This document shows positions 1-9,019 of a stretch of DNA of 41,578 bases, in pieces (positions within the stretch are counted from its first letter, which is position 1; every line of letters starts with the position of its first letter). The notes under the pieces are model-generated. The model did not search any database and was not told the DNA's origin. It saw only the letters and a list, made by a program, of their open reading frames with translations. The translations under genes were made by a program, and so were the position numbers. Source of the stretch: Pseudomonadota bacterium (GTDB taxonomy: Bacteria > Pseudomonadota > Gammaproteobacteria > Burkholderiales > Burkholderiaceae_C); NCBI GenBank assembly GCA_018241895.1, contig JAFECX010000146.1:1-41578 (forward strand), written 5' to 3'.

Positions 1-1804
1 AGGTCGAGAACTTGTAGCCGCGGCGGTATTCGAACTTGTCGACCGCCTTCATCAGGCCGATGTTGCCTTCCTGGATCAGGTCGAGGAACTGCAGGCCGCG
101 GTTGGTGTATTTCTTGGCGATCGAGATCACCAGCCGCAGGTTGGCCTCGATCATCTCCTTCTTGGCGTCGCGGCTGGCCTTCTCGCCCTCGTTCATGCGC
201 TTGTTGATCTGCTTGAGATCCTCGAGCGGCACCACCGCGCGCGCCTGCAGATCGACGAGCTTCTGCTGCAGTTCCTGCACCGCCGGCAGGTTGCGCTGCA
301 GCACGACGCTGTAGGGTTTGGCTGCAGCAATCTCCTTCTCGGCCCACTTCAGGTTGAGGACGTTGGGCGGGAAGGTGCGGATGAAGTGCTCCTGCGGCAT
401 GCCGCACTTGTCGACCACGATCTTGCGGATCTCGCGCTCGTAGCGGCGCACGTCGTCGACCTGGCTGCGCAGGATGTTGCACAGCCGCTCGATCGTCTTG
501 ACCGTGAAGCGGATCGTCATCAGGTCGTCGCTGATGGCGTGCTGGGTCCGGTTGTAGGTCGACGACCTGTAGCCGTCCTTCTCGAAGGCGCGGCGCATCT
601 TCTCGAAGTGCGTGCGCAGCAACTCGAACTTGACGAGCGCGGCGGTCTTCAGCTCCTCGAGCTTCTTGGTCAGCGCCTTGCTGCCGCCCTGGCCGTCGTC
701 GTCGTCCTCCTCGTCGAACTCGTCGTAGTCCTCCTCCGCCACGTAATCGTCGGCCTCGTCGTCGCTGACGAAGCCGTCGACGACCTCGGAGATCTGCATC
801 TCGCCGGCAGCGATCCTGTCGGCGTAGGCGAGGATCTCGGCGATCGTCGTCGGGCTGGCGCTGATGGCGTACATCATCGCCTGCAGGCCGCCTTCGATGC
901 GCTTGGCGATCTCGATCTCGCCTTCGCGCGTGAGCAGCTCGACGGTGCCCATCTCGCGCATGTACATGCGCACCGGGTCGGTGGTGCGGCCGAACTCGCT
1001 GTCCACCGTGGACAGCGCCGCCTCGGCGGCTTCCTCGGCCTCCTCCTCGGTGGCGGTGCTGGTGGTGCCGCCGGCGATCAGCAGCTGCGCGGCGTCGGGC
1101 GCCTGCTCGTAGACCGCGATGCCCATGTCGTTGAGCATCGAGACGATGGCCTCCAGGATCTCCTCGTTGACGAGCTTCTCGGGCAGGTGGTCGTTGATCT
1201 CCTGGTGTGTCAGGAAGCCGCGCGTCTTGCCCATCTTGATGAGCGTCTTGAGCTCCTGGCGGCGCTTGACGGCCTCCTCCTCGGTGAGCGCGGTCTCGTC
1301 GAGGCCGAACTCGCGCATCAGCGCGCGCTCCTTAGCGCGGCTGACCTTCATGCGCAGCGGCTTGGCCTTCTCGGCCTTTTCGTCGACGACTTCGGGCTGG
1401 GCCTCGGCCTCGGCCTCGAACTCGCCTTCGACGTCGGCGAGATCGACATCGTCCTCCGGTGCCGCCGCCTTGGCCTCACTCTTCTTGCCCGGCTTGCCGC
1501 TCGGCTTGACCTCCGGGCGGGCGTTGCCCTTGGCAGGCTTTGCCGGCTTGGCTGCCTTGGCCTCGGCCGCCGCCGTGCCGGCGGCCGCCTTCACGCCCTT
1601 GACCGGCTGGGTGTCCGCCGGCTTGGCCGCCGTGACGCTCGAGCGCGCGGGGCGAGCCTCGACATTGGCCGCCCTGGCCTCGGCGTGGCTTCCCTTGTCG
1701 TGTGCCGCCTTGCCGGCGTCGGACTTCGACGCGACCTTGACCTTTTGGCCTGCGGTCTCCTTGCTGTCCTTCGGCGTGGCAGCGGCGGTCTTCTTGGCGC
1801 TCAT
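1..1804 (-). CDS. rpoD: RNA polymerase primary sigma factor RpoD (sigma-70), 3' end cut by window edge
   Basis: Housekeeping sigma factor that directs RNA polymerase to -10/-35 promoters. About 601 codons are visible. The first ~150 residues are a low-complexity Lys/Ala/Pro tail, then an acidic stretch. Region 1.1 follows, then region 1.2 with [11 protein letters not shown], the acidic non-conserved insert ([10 protein letters not shown]), and the start of region 2 ([46 protein letters not shown]). The reading frame runs off the left edge just before the expected YATWWIRQAI core, so regions 2.3-4.2 are outside the window. The ATG start at 1804 gives the Met-Ser-Ala-Lys-Lys N-terminus. It lies downstream of dnaG, as in the classic macromolecular-synthesis operon, but with a 365-bp gap carrying its own promoter and a hairpin. 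The basic N-terminal extension is common in Burkholderiales RpoD (family knowledge). Confidence 0.99.
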   Translation of the reverse strand, partial: MSAKKTAAATPKDSKETAGQKVKVASKSDAGKAAHDKGSHAEARAANVEARPARSSVTAAKPADTQPVKGVKAAAGTAAAEAKAAKPAKPAKGNARPEVKPSGKPGKKSEAKAAAPEDDVDLADVEGEFEAEAEAQPEVVDEKAEKAKPLRMKVSRAKERALMREFGLDETALTEEEAVKRRQELKTLIKMGKTRGFLTHQEINDHLPEKLVNEEILEAIVSMLNDMGIAVYEQAPDAAQLLIAGGTTSTATEEEAEEAAEAALSTVDSEFGRTTDPVRMYMREMGTVELLTREGEIEIAKRIEGGLQAMMYAISASPTTIAEILAYADRIAAGEMQISEVVDGFVSDDEADDYVAEEDYDEFDEEDDDDGQGGSKALTKKLEELKTAALVKFELLRTHFEKMRRAFEKDGYRSSTYNRTQHAISDDLMTIRFTVKTIERLCNILRSQVDDVRRYEREIRKIVVDKCGMPQEHFIRTFPPNVLNLKWAEKEIAAAKPYSVVLQRNLPAVQELQQKLVDLQARAVVPLEDLKQINKRMNEGEKASRDAKKEMIEANLRLVISIAKKYTNRGLQFLDLIQEGNIGLMKAVDKFEYRRGYKFST

Positions 1805-2030
1805 GCGGATCCTTCGATGAGGGACATGCCCGTGCCGGTCCGCCAGGATCGGCATGCGCATGCAATGCGGCGGCCACGCCGATGCAGCGCAGCCGGTCGT
1901 TCCGTACTTTGGGGCAGACGTGCGGCAGGCAAGCTGACGTGAACCGCAGACGATGCAGTCCTGGCGGGGATGGTCGACCGATGCAACCCGTGTCGGGGGT
2001 GGTCTGGGCCCGGAGGTGCTGTGTTCACTC

Positions 2031-2056
2031 TTGCCGCGGCAAGCCGGTGGATTATA
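2031..2056 (-). promoter_or_regulatory. Candidate rpoD promoter with consensus -10 and a 12-bp palindrome
   Basis: A perfect TATAAT on the minus strand occupies 2056-2051, about 250 nt before the rpoD start. No good -35 is seen 17 bp upstream (GTCCCT). Immediately downstream, at 2042-2031, lies the perfect palindrome TTGCCGCGGCAA, which would straddle the predicted start point near 2044 and could be an operator. The -10 is seen directly; promoter activity and operator function are inferred. Confidence 0.55.
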
Positions 2057-2133
2057 CCGAGCAGCACGCACCGAGGGACCGCATCGCACGGACGGCCGCA
2101 CGGGCCCCGGAACGTCGCTTGTCGTGCCCCCCG

Positions 2134-2163
2134 GCGCCGGCAGCGAGGTGCGGCTGCCGGCGC
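2134..2163 (-). terminator. Strong hairpin in the dnaG-rpoD gap (attenuator, terminator or processing site)
   Basis: An 11-bp perfect stem (2134-2144 pairing with 2153-2163) with an 8-nt loop begins 7 nt after the dnaG stop codon. No T-tract follows on the minus strand, so it is not a textbook intrinsic terminator. In E. coli the dnaG-rpoD spacer carries a terminator and an RNA processing site, so this hairpin may uncouple dnaG from rpoD expression (inference). Confidence 0.5.
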
Positions 2164-2169
2164 GCCACG

Positions 2170-3906
2170 CTAGTGCCGCCCCAGCAGCTTCATCGCCTCT
2201 TGCACCTGCAGCGCACGGCGCGTCTGCGCCAGGGCAGCGCTCAGGTCGTCGCGCAGCGGCTCGATCGGCACCTCGGTGTCGTCGATCAGCGCCAAGGCGG
2301 CCGCCCCCCAGGGTTCGCCGCCGATCGGCTCGCGCAGCTCGGGCCAGGCGCTGGGCCCGTGCTCGTGCACCCAGCGGTCGAGCCAGCGGAACAGCTCGGC
2401 ATGCCAGCCGGGCAGCGAGGCGAGCAGTTGATGGTCGTCGCCGCTGAGTTCGTCCCACCAGTCGCTGCGTTGCAGCAGCAGTCGCACGAGCTGGTCCTGC
2501 GGCAGGCGGGCGGCAGCGCGCGGCGGTGGCGCGCGGCGCGAGACGGCCAGACCCGAGCGCTGCGCCGGTGCGCCAGCCATGCCCCAGCGGGAGGCGAGAT
2601 CGGCACGCGGCAGCCGCGCGCGCTCGGCGAGCTCGCCGAGCATCTGGTCGCGCAGCGCGCCGGCAGGCAGCGCGTGCCACAGCGGCCGCGCATGCGCCAG
2701 CATGCGCGCGCGACCCTCGGCGGTGGCCAGATCCGCGCCGGCCGCCGCCTGCTCGACGAGCTGGCGTGACAGCGGCACCGCCTCGGCGAGCGCGGTCTCG
2801 AACGCAGCCACGCCGCGTTCGCGCACGAAGCTGTCGGGGTCGTGTTCGGGCGGCAGGAACAGGAACTTCACGCTGCGCAGATCGCTCGCGTGCGGCAGCG
2901 CCGCCTCGAGCGCGCGCGCCGCGGCGCGGCGCCCGGCGGCGTCGCCGTCGAAGGCGAAGACCACCGAGTCGGTGAAGCGAAAGAGCTTTTGCACGTGCTC
3001 GGCGGTGCAGGCCGTGCCCAGCGTCGCGACCACGTGGCCCAGGCCGCTTCGGGCCAGCACCACCACATCCATGTAGCCCTCGACGACGAGCGCGCAGCCC
3101 TTCTCGTGCAGCGCCTGGCGCGCCTCGTGCAGCCCGTACAGCTCGCGCCCCTTGGCGAACAGCGGCGTCTCGGGCGAGTTGATGTACTTGGGCTTGCTGT
3201 CGTCGAGCACGCGGCCGCCGAAGCCGATGATCTCGCCGCCCACGGCGCGGATCGGGAACATGATGCGGTCGCGGAACCAGTCGTAGCGGCCGCGTTCGTG
3301 GCCGGCGGCGGCATGCGCGCGCTCGTCGGCATCGCCTGCATCGTGCCGGCGCACGAGCCCGGCCTCTTCCAGCCGCGGGTCGTCGTACTGGGCGAACACG
3401 CCGGCCAACGTGCGCCAGCCCGCGGGTGCGTAGCCCAGCCCGAAGCGCGCGGCGATGGCGCCGGTGACGCCGCGCTCCTTCAGGTAGGCGATGGCGTGCG
3501 GGCTGGCCTTGAGCTGCGCGCGGTAGAAGTCGGCCGCGCGCACCAGCAGCTCGCCGAGCGAGCGGCGGCGCGTGGCGAGCGTCTCGCGGCGCTGGCGCTC
3601 CTCGGGGCTCACGTCCTCCTCGGGCACCTGCATGCCGGCGCGCTGTGCCAGCTCGCGCACCGCCTCGACGAAGCTCAGCCCGAGGTGATCGCCGAGGAAG
3701 CGGATGGCGTCGCCACCGGCGCCGCAGCCGAAGCAGTGGTACAGGTTCTTGCCCGGGGTGACCGAGAAGCTGGGGGTCTTCTCGGCATGGAACGGACACA
3801 GCCCGCTCAGGTTGGCGCCGCTGCGCTTGAGCTCGACATGCGTGCCGATGACCTCGGCGATGTCGGTGCGGGCCAGCAGGTCCTGGATGAAGCCGGCGGG
3901 GATCAC
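2170..3906 (-). CDS. dnaG: DNA primase DnaG
   Basis: Synthesises RNA primers at the replication fork with the DnaB helicase. The 578-residue length is normal for the family. The N-terminal CHC2 zinc-binding domain has Cys37, His40, Cys58 and Cys61 (CPFH ... CFGC). The TOPRIM core follows, with [12 protein letters not shown] near residue 270 and the metal-binding FAFDGDAAG. The C-terminal ~140 residues are the helicase-interacting domain. The start is GTG at 3906-3904, overlapping the TGA of the upstream GGDEF/EAL gene (GTGA), so primase translation is probably coupled to that gene. The usual upstream partners rpsU and yqeY are missing. A hairpin follows the stop and rpoD comes next. Confidence 0.98.
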   Translation of the reverse strand: MIPAGFIQDLLARTDIAEVIGTHVELKRSGANLSGLCPFHAEKTPSFSVTPGKNLYHCFGCGAGGDAIRFLGDHLGLSFVEAVRELAQRAGMQVPEEDVSPEERQRRETLATRRRSLGELLVRAADFYRAQLKASPHAIAYLKERGVTGAIAARFGLGYAPAGWRTLAGVFAQYDDPRLEEAGLVRRHDAGDADERAHAAAGHERGRYDWFRDRIMFPIRAVGGEIIGFGGRVLDDSKPKYINSPETPLFAKGRELYGLHEARQALHEKGCALVVEGYMDVVVLARSGLGHVVATLGTACTAEHVQKLFRFTDSVVFAFDGDAAGRRAAARALEAALPHASDLRSVKFLFLPPEHDPDSFVRERGVAAFETALAEAVPLSRQLVEQAAAGADLATAEGRARMLAHARPLWHALPAGALRDQMLGELAERARLPRADLASRWGMAGAPAQRSGLAVSRRAPPPRAAARLPQDQLVRLLLQRSDWWDELSGDDHQLLASLPGWHAELFRWLDRWVHEHGPSAWPELREPIGGEPWGAAALALIDDTEVPIEPLRDDLSAALAQTRRALQVQEAMKLLGRH

Positions 3907-6900
3907 CCGGCCAGTGTAGGACCTGCTGCCGAGCGCATCGCTCCAGCGGGTGCCGGCGTGCTCGCCAGCGCGAACATGCCGCGGTACTCGCGCACCCAGC
4001 CGGCCACCTGGTCGGCGCGCATCGGCGCGGCGATGCCGGTGCCCTGGCCGATGTCACAGCCCAGCTCGAGCAGCGTGCGCGCCTGCGCCGGCGATTCGAC
4101 GCCTTCGGCGACGACGGTGCAGCCGAACGTGTGCGCCAGCCCGATCACGCCTTCGACGATGGCGCGGTCCTGCGCGTCGTCGAGCATGTGGTGCACGAAG
4201 CTGCGGTCGATCTTCAGCACGTCCACCGGCAGCCGCTTGAGGTAGGTGAGGGTCGAGTAGCCGGTGCCGAAATCGTCGAGCGCGAAGCGCACGCCCAGCG
4301 TGCGGCAGCGCGCCAGCAGCGCCGAGGTGGCGTCGATGTCGGCGTGCGCGGCGGTCTCGAGCACTTCGAGCTCGAGCCAGCGCGCCAGCGGCTCGGCGTG
4401 ACGCGCCAGCAACTCGGCCAGGCGCTGCGCGAAGTCGGGCTCCTGCAGGTGGCGTGCCGAGATGTTCACGCTCACCGAGATCTCGAGGCCGGCGCGATGC
4501 CATTGCGTCAGGTGCTCGAGCGCCTGCGAGACGACCCAGTCGCCGATGCGCGAGGACAGCCCCGTGTTCTCGATCAGCGGCAGGAACTGCATCGGCGGGA
4601 TCACGCCCTGCTGCGGATGGTCCCAGCGCAGCAGCGCCTCGAAGCCGAGCACGCGGCCGCTGCGCATGTCGACCTTGGGTTGGTACAGCAGCACGAACTC
4701 CTGCTGGTCGAGTGCCTCCTGCACGCGGCCGATGGCCATCACGCGCTCCTCGGTGCGGCGGCGGTGCTCGGGGTCGAAGAAGAGGTAGCCGTTGCGCCCG
4801 GACTGCTTGGCGCCGTACATCGCGTGGTCGGCGTGACGCAGCAGCGTGTCGGCGTCGCTGCGGTCGATGGGGTAGATGGTGGCGCCCATGCTGGCCGTCA
4901 CGTGCACCGGATCCTGGCCGGTCTCGATCTGGTAGGGCTGGGCGACGACGCGCAGCACGCGCTCGACGGCCAGGCGCGCCTCCTCGATCGTGTCGGCGCG
5001 CAGCAGCAGCACGAATTCGTCGCCGCCCAGCCGCGCCGCTGTGTCGGTCCAGTTGCCGCGGCTGCGCAGCGCGCTGCGCAGCCGACCGGCGAGCTCGGCG
5101 AGCAGGCGGTCGCCGGCGGCGTGGCCGTAGCGGTCGTTGACCGGCTTGAAGCGGTCCAGGTCGAGGTAGCACACGATCAGCAGGTGGCCGTCCGCGTCGC
5201 CGCTGTTCATCGCGTCGGCGAGCAACTGCGCGAGCCGCGTGCGGTTGGGCAGGCGCGTCAGCTCGTCGAAGTGCGCGTGGCGCTCGAGCTGCTCGCGCTG
5301 CGCGCGCTGCTCGGTGATGTCGGAGATGACGACGACGTGGTAGCGCAGCGCGCCCTCGGCATCGCGCACCGCCGAGATGGTGGTCTGCAGCGTGCAGCCG
5401 GCGCCGTTGCGCCGCCGCTCGAGCAGCTCGCCGCGCCAGCTGCCCTGCTCGCGCAGCGCGGCCCACATGGCGGCGCGCTGCTGGCGTGCCACCGGGTCGG
5501 CCGGCGCCGGCCGCAGCAATGACGGCACGCTGCCGAGCACCTCGTCGCGCCGCACGCCGAGGATCTCCGAGTACGCGGGGTTGACGTCGAGCGCGCGCAT
5601 CTCGGGGTCGGTGACGAGCAGGCCCTCGTGCAGGTGCTGGAACAGGCTCACCGACATCAGCTGGCGCTCGCGCCCCTCGTGGCGCTCGTGCACGTCGGCC
5701 AGCGTCGCCAGCAGGCGCGTCGGGCGTTCGGCGCCATCGCGCTCGATGACCAGCAGCGTGGCCTCGAACCAGCGCCAGCTGCCCGTCGCGTCGGACTGCA
5801 TGCGCAGCTCGAGCTGCAGGCGGCCGGCCGCGCCGTCGGCCAGCGCTGCCACGGCCGCCTCGAGTGCGGGGCGCTCGTCGACGTGCACGCCTTCGACCCA
5901 GGCCGCCGGCGTCCAGCGCTTGTCGTGAAAGCCCGCGAGCGCGCGCCAGGCGATCGAGGCGAAGCCTTCGTTGCGCCGCAGGTACCAGTCGGCGACGCCC
6001 AGGCGCGAGCCGTCGAGTGCCCATTCCCAGCGCTGCGAGTGCGCACGCCATTCGGTCACCGCGGCGTGCGACATGAGGCCGAGCAGCAGCGCCGTGGCGA
6101 CCCAGATCGCGAGCCCGATCTGCGTCTGCACGGGCGCGCCCCAGGGTGGCGAGGGCAGATGCGCGGCCCAGGACGCGGCGACGCTCGCCGCGAGCAGTCC
6201 GCAGGCGGCCAGCGTGAGGTGTCCGCGCAGCGCCAGGGCGCTGAGCAGCACCAGCGGCAGCAGCATCGCTGCCATGCCCGCCACGGCGGGCGCGGGCGGC
6301 GCCAGTGCGAGCAGCGCGATGCACGCGACGAGTGCCGCCGCCGCGCCCAGCGTCTCGGGCCACGAGGCCTGGGGTTGCAGTGCACGCAGCACGCGGCGAT
6401 CGAACGCCAGCGCGGCCAGCGTCGAGACGCCGAGACCGAGGTTCAGCACCACGAGCCCGGTGCCGATGTCCGCGACGCGCAGGCCGGCCGTGCTCGCGGC
6501 CAGGGCCGCGGCCAGCCAGCCGCAGGCCGGCAGCGTGGCCAGTGCGAGTGCGATCGACAGACGCAACGCGTCGCGCGCGCGTTCGAGCCGGACATCGAAC
6601 TCCAGCCAGCGCAGCAGCAGCCGCGCGCCCACGGCCGCGATCACCGTCGCGACGGTGCCGGCCAGCGTCATCCAGGGGCCGTAGCCGAGGCCGGCGAGGG
6701 CGAGCGCCTGCCCCAGCAGGGGGGCGGGCAGCACGCGCGGCCCCCAGCGCAGCAGCGCGACCACGGTCAGGCCCGCCGCCAGCGCCACCGGCGCCCAGGG
6801 GCCGATCGGCACGCTCGAGCCGCCGGCATAGGCCAGCAGCAGCGCGGCCAGTGTCAGCGCCGGCCAGCGCACGGCCGACGCCCCGGCCCCGGTCCACCCG

Positions 6901-6935
6901 GCGATGCGCTGCGCGAGGGTGGCTCCGGTGCTCAA
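3903..6935 (-). CDS. Membrane-anchored GGDEF/EAL cyclic-di-GMP enzyme with PAS-like domains
   Basis: Predicted bifunctional c-di-GMP cyclase/phosphodiesterase of 1010 residues. Residues ~22-295 form 7-8 hydrophobic segments resembling a MASE1 sensor. Two PAS-like domains follow (~300-425 and ~430-545; DITEQRAQ linker). The GGDEF domain has an intact signature (ARLGGDEF, ~635-641). The EAL domain has EALLRW (~766), [14 protein letters not shown] and AEGVES, so catalytic residues for both activities appear present. The inhibitory RxxD I-site is not canonical: NWTD occupies its position. The start is taken as TTG at 6935, 7 nt after the H-NS-like stop; an in-frame GTG at residue 22 is an alternative. 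It overlaps dnaG by 4 bp. What it senses cannot be read from the sequence. Confidence 0.93.
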   Translation of the reverse strand: MSTGATLAQRIAGWTGAGASAVRWPALTLAALLLAYAGGSSVPIGPWAPVALAAGLTVVALLRWGPRVLPAPLLGQALALAGLGYGPWMTLAGTVATVIAAVGARLLLRWLEFDVRLERARDALRLSIALALATLPACGWLAAALAASTAGLRVADIGTGLVVLNLGLGVSTLAALAFDRRVLRALQPQASWPETLGAAAALVACIALLALAPPAPAVAGMAAMLLPLVLLSALALRGHLTLAACGLLAASVAASWAAHLPSPPWGAPVQTQIGLAIWVATALLLGLMSHAAVTEWRAHSQRWEWALDGSRLGVADWYLRRNEGFASIAWRALAGFHDKRWTPAAWVEGVHVDERPALEAAVAALADGAAGRLQLELRMQSDATGSWRWFEATLLVIERDGAERPTRLLATLADVHERHEGRERQLMSVSLFQHLHEGLLVTDPEMRALDVNPAYSEILGVRRDEVLGSVPSLLRPAPADPVARQQRAAMWAALREQGSWRGELLERRRNGAGCTLQTTISAVRDAEGALRYHVVVISDITEQRAQREQLERHAHFDELTRLPNRTRLAQLLADAMNSGDADGHLLIVCYLDLDRFKPVNDRYGHAAGDRLLAELAGRLRSALRSRGNWTDTAARLGGDEFVLLLRADTIEEARLAVERVLRVVAQPYQIETGQDPVHVTASMGATIYPIDRSDADTLLRHADHAMYGAKQSGRNGYLFFDPEHRRRTEERVMAIGRVQEALDQQEFVLLYQPKVDMRSGRVLGFEALLRWDHPQQGVIPPMQFLPLIENTGLSSRIGDWVVSQALEHLTQWHRAGLEISVSVNISARHLQEPDFAQRLAELLARHAEPLARWLELEVLETAAHADIDATSALLARCRTLGVRFALDDFGTGYSTLTYLKRLPVDVLKIDRSFVHHMLDDAQDRAIVEGVIGLAHTFGCTVVAEGVESPAQARTLLELGCDIGQGTGIAAPMRADQVAGWVREYRGMFALASTPAPAGAMRSAAGPTLAG

Positions 6936-6942
6936 GGCGGGC

Positions 6943-7302
6943 TCAGATGCGGAAGTCGTCGAGCGGGCGGCCCTCGGCCAGTGCCGCCGCCAGCCACTTG
7001 GGCTTGAGGCCGCGGCCCGACCAGGTGGCGCCGCTTGCCGGATCGCGGAACTTGGGCGCCACCTTGCCCAGTGCCTTGCCCTTGCGCGACGCTGCGCGCT
7101 GCCCGGGTGCGGGCGCGTTCTTGGCCATCCTGCCCGCGTGCGTGGGCGTTGCCGCCTTGCCGATGTCGGCCGCGGTCAGCCCATACTGCGCCATCAGCGT
7201 GTGTATCTTGGTGATGGCACCGTCGCGCTCGGCGCGCTGCTTGTCGGCGATCTTCTTGTCGAGGGCGGCCTTGCGGGCCAGCAGGTCAGCGAGCGTGGCC
7301 AT
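6943..7302 (-). CDS. H-NS histone-like nucleoid protein (Burkholderiales short type)
   Basis: Small nucleoid-associated DNA-binding protein, 119 residues. The N-terminal ~50 residues are a charged helical oligomerisation region (LADLLARKAALDKKIADKQR). A basic linker follows, then the conserved C-terminal DNA-binding module with FRDPASGATWSGRGLKPKW and the terminal LDDFRI, typical of betaproteobacterial H-NS homologues (family knowledge). A strong Shine-Dalgarno AAGGAG precedes the ATG at 7302. It sits 15 bp after yggX and 7 bp before the GGDEF/EAL gene, so co-transcription is likely. Its targets cannot be inferred here; the surrounding DNA is not AT-rich. Confidence 0.9.
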   Translation of the reverse strand: MATLADLLARKAALDKKIADKQRAERDGAITKIHTLMAQYGLTAADIGKAATPTHAGRMAKNAPAPGQRAASRKGKALGKVAPKFRDPASGATWSGRGLKPKWLAAALAEGRPLDDFRI

Positions 7303-7317
7303 GATGCTCCTTGTCGT

Positions 7318-7590
7318 TCAGGCCGAGGGTGGGACGTAGCCGGCGGGCGTGTCCGCCCCGGCGCCGAAGAAGAACTGCTCCATCTGCCGCGCCAGGTACT
7401 GGCGCGCGCGCGCATCGGCCAGGCTGAGGCGGTTCTCGTTCACGAGCATGGTCTGGTGCCGCTTCCAGATCTCGAACGCCTCCTTGGAGACGTGCTCGTA
7501 GATGCGCTTGCCCAGCTCGCCGGGGTAGGGCGCGTAGTCCAGGCCCTCGGCTTCCTTCTTCAGGTAGATGCACTGCACCATGCGCGCCAT
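7318..7590 (-). CDS. yggX: Fe(II)-trafficking / oxidative damage protection protein YggX
   Basis: A 90-residue cytoplasmic protein that helps protect iron-sulfur clusters from oxidants. The sequence is canonical: the N-terminal [14 protein letters not shown] contains the conserved Cys, followed by [32 protein letters not shown] and a C-terminal [14 protein letters not shown]. The ATG at 7590 has a GAAGGAAG ribosome-binding site and lies 12 bp downstream of argA, a pairing that recurs in betaproteobacteria. The H-NS-like gene follows after 15 bp. Confidence 0.96.
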   Translation of the reverse strand: MARMVQCIYLKKEAEGLDYAPYPGELGKRIYEHVSKEAFEIWKRHQTMLVNENRLSLADARARQYLARQMEQFFFGAGADTPAGYVPPSA

Positions 7591-7602
7591 CGCGGTCTTC
7601 CT

Positions 7603-8943
7603 TCAAGCCAGTTTCTTGATCAGCACCTGCGAGCGCCGGTCCCAGTTGTATTTTCGCTTGCGCGCCTCGGGCAGCCAGTCGGGATCGACCTGTACGAAGC
7701 CGCGCCTGAGGAACCAGTGCATCGTGCGCGTCGTCAGCACGAAGATGCTGCTCAGGCCCAGCGCCCGCGCGCGGTGCTCGATGCGCTTGAGCAGCCGCTC
7801 GCCGTCGCCCTTGCCCTGCGCGAGCGGGCTCACCGTGAGCGCGGACATCTCGCCGCTGCGCGCCTCGACGTAGGGGTACAGCGCGGCGCAGCCGAAGATG
7901 ATGCCGTCGTGCTCGATCACCGTGTAGTTGGCGATGTCGCGCTCGATCTCCGAGCGTTCGTGGCGCACCAGCGTGCCGTCGCGCTCGTAGGGCTCGATCA
8001 GTTGCACGATGCCGGCGACGTCGTCGGAGCCGGCTTCGCGCAGGCTCTCGAGCTTCTCGTCGACGACCATCGTGCCGATGCCGTCGTGCGTGAACACCTC
8101 GAGCAGCAGCGCGCCGTCGGTGGCGAAGGGCAGGATGTGCGAGCGCTCGACGCCGCCCTCGCAGGCCTTGACGCAGTGCTGGAGGTAGAAGGCGGTGTCG
8201 GTCGGATGCGCCGGTGGCGGCAGCGCGGCGAGGATGCGCCGCGCCTCGGCCAGCGCGAGCTCGGTGTCGATCGGCGCCTCGGGGTCGTGGGGCTGCTCGC
8301 GGATGCCCGGCATCTCGGTCATGAAGACGAGCTTGTCGGCCTGCAGCGCGAGCGCGCTGGCCGTGGCCACGTCCTCCATCGACAGCACGAAGGCCTCGCC
8401 GGTGATCGAGAAGCCGAACGGCGACAGCAGCACGATGGCGCCGGAGTCGAGCGCGCGGCGTATCGCGGCGTGGTCGACGCGGCGCACCAGGCCGCTGCGC
8501 ATCGTGTCGACGCCGTCGACGACGCCCACCGGCGTCGCGGTGAGGAAGTTGCCCGAGACCACGCGCACGGTGGCGTTGGCCATCGGCGTGTTCGGCAGGC
8601 CGAGGGAGAAGGCGGCTTCGATCTCGAAGCGCAGCTGACCGGCCGCCTCCTGTGCCGCGTCGAGCGCCACCGCATCGGTGATGCGCATGCCCTTGTGAAA
8701 GCGCGGCGCCTGTCCCTTGGCGGCGATCTGCTCGTCGACCTGCGGCCGAAAGCCGTGCGCGAGCACGATCTTCACGCCCATGGCGTGGAAGATGGCGAGG
8801 TCCTGCACGAAGGCCTCGAGCTTGCCCGCGGCGATCGCCTCGCCGGCCAGGCCGACGACGAAGGTCTTGCCGTGGTAGGCGTGGATGTACGGCGCGACGG
8901 CGCGAAACCAGGGCACGAAGGTGTGCGGGAAGACGGCGCTCAT
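7603..8943 (-). CDS. argA: N-acetylglutamate synthase (amino-acid N-acetyltransferase) ArgA
   Basis: Catalyses the first step of arginine biosynthesis, acetyl-CoA plus glutamate to N-acetylglutamate. The 446 residues match the classical ArgA architecture. The N-terminal amino-acid-kinase-like domain (~25-290) carries the arginine-inhibition fold (IVLAHGFRPQVDEQI, NATVRVVSGNF, LLSPFGFSITGEAF). The C-terminal GNAT acetyltransferase (~300-446) has LTVSPLAQGKGDGERLL, the acetyl-CoA loop, and the terminal NWDRRSQVLIKKL. The ATG at 8943 has no obvious ribosome-binding site. It diverges from hrpA over a 76-bp gap with a shared symmetric -10 region, and heads the run argA-yggX-hns-GGDEF/EAL-dnaG. Confidence 0.96.
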   Translation of the reverse strand: MSAVFPHTFVPWFRAVAPYIHAYHGKTFVVGLAGEAIAAGKLEAFVQDLAIFHAMGVKIVLAHGFRPQVDEQIAAKGQAPRFHKGMRITDAVALDAAQEAAGQLRFEIEAAFSLGLPNTPMANATVRVVSGNFLTATPVGVVDGVDTMRSGLVRRVDHAAIRRALDSGAIVLLSPFGFSITGEAFVLSMEDVATASALALQADKLVFMTEMPGIREQPHDPEAPIDTELALAEARRILAALPPPAHPTDTAFYLQHCVKACEGGVERSHILPFATDGALLLEVFTHDGIGTMVVDEKLESLREAGSDDVAGIVQLIEPYERDGTLVRHERSEIERDIANYTVIEHDGIIFGCAALYPYVEARSGEMSALTVSPLAQGKGDGERLLKRIEHRARALGLSSIFVLTTRTMHWFLRRGFVQVDPDWLPEARKRKYNWDRRSQVLIKKLA

Positions 8944-8992
8944 GGCGCTGTGGGTGCCGGGGGCATGGAAGGAGGCGGGCGGAGCGGCGCGT

Positions 8993-9015
8993 CATTGTGC
9001 CGCGGATAATCCGCG
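8993..9015. promoter_or_regulatory. Shared divergent argA/hrpA promoter region with 15-bp palindrome
   Basis: The perfect odd palindrome CGCGGATAATCCGCG spans 9001-9015. On the plus strand it contains GATAAT (9005-9010), 9 nt before the hrpA GTG. On the minus strand it reads GATTAT (9011-9006). A further minus-strand CACAAT lies at 8998-8993. No clear -35 elements are seen. It may act as a symmetric promoter or as an operator overlapping both -10 boxes (inference). Confidence 0.45.
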
Positions 9016-9019
9016 CCCC

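Noticed and set aside
386..1942. A 518-codon plus-strand frame opposite rpoD
   Set aside because: It is the antisense of the well-conserved RpoD sequence and has no domain similarity.
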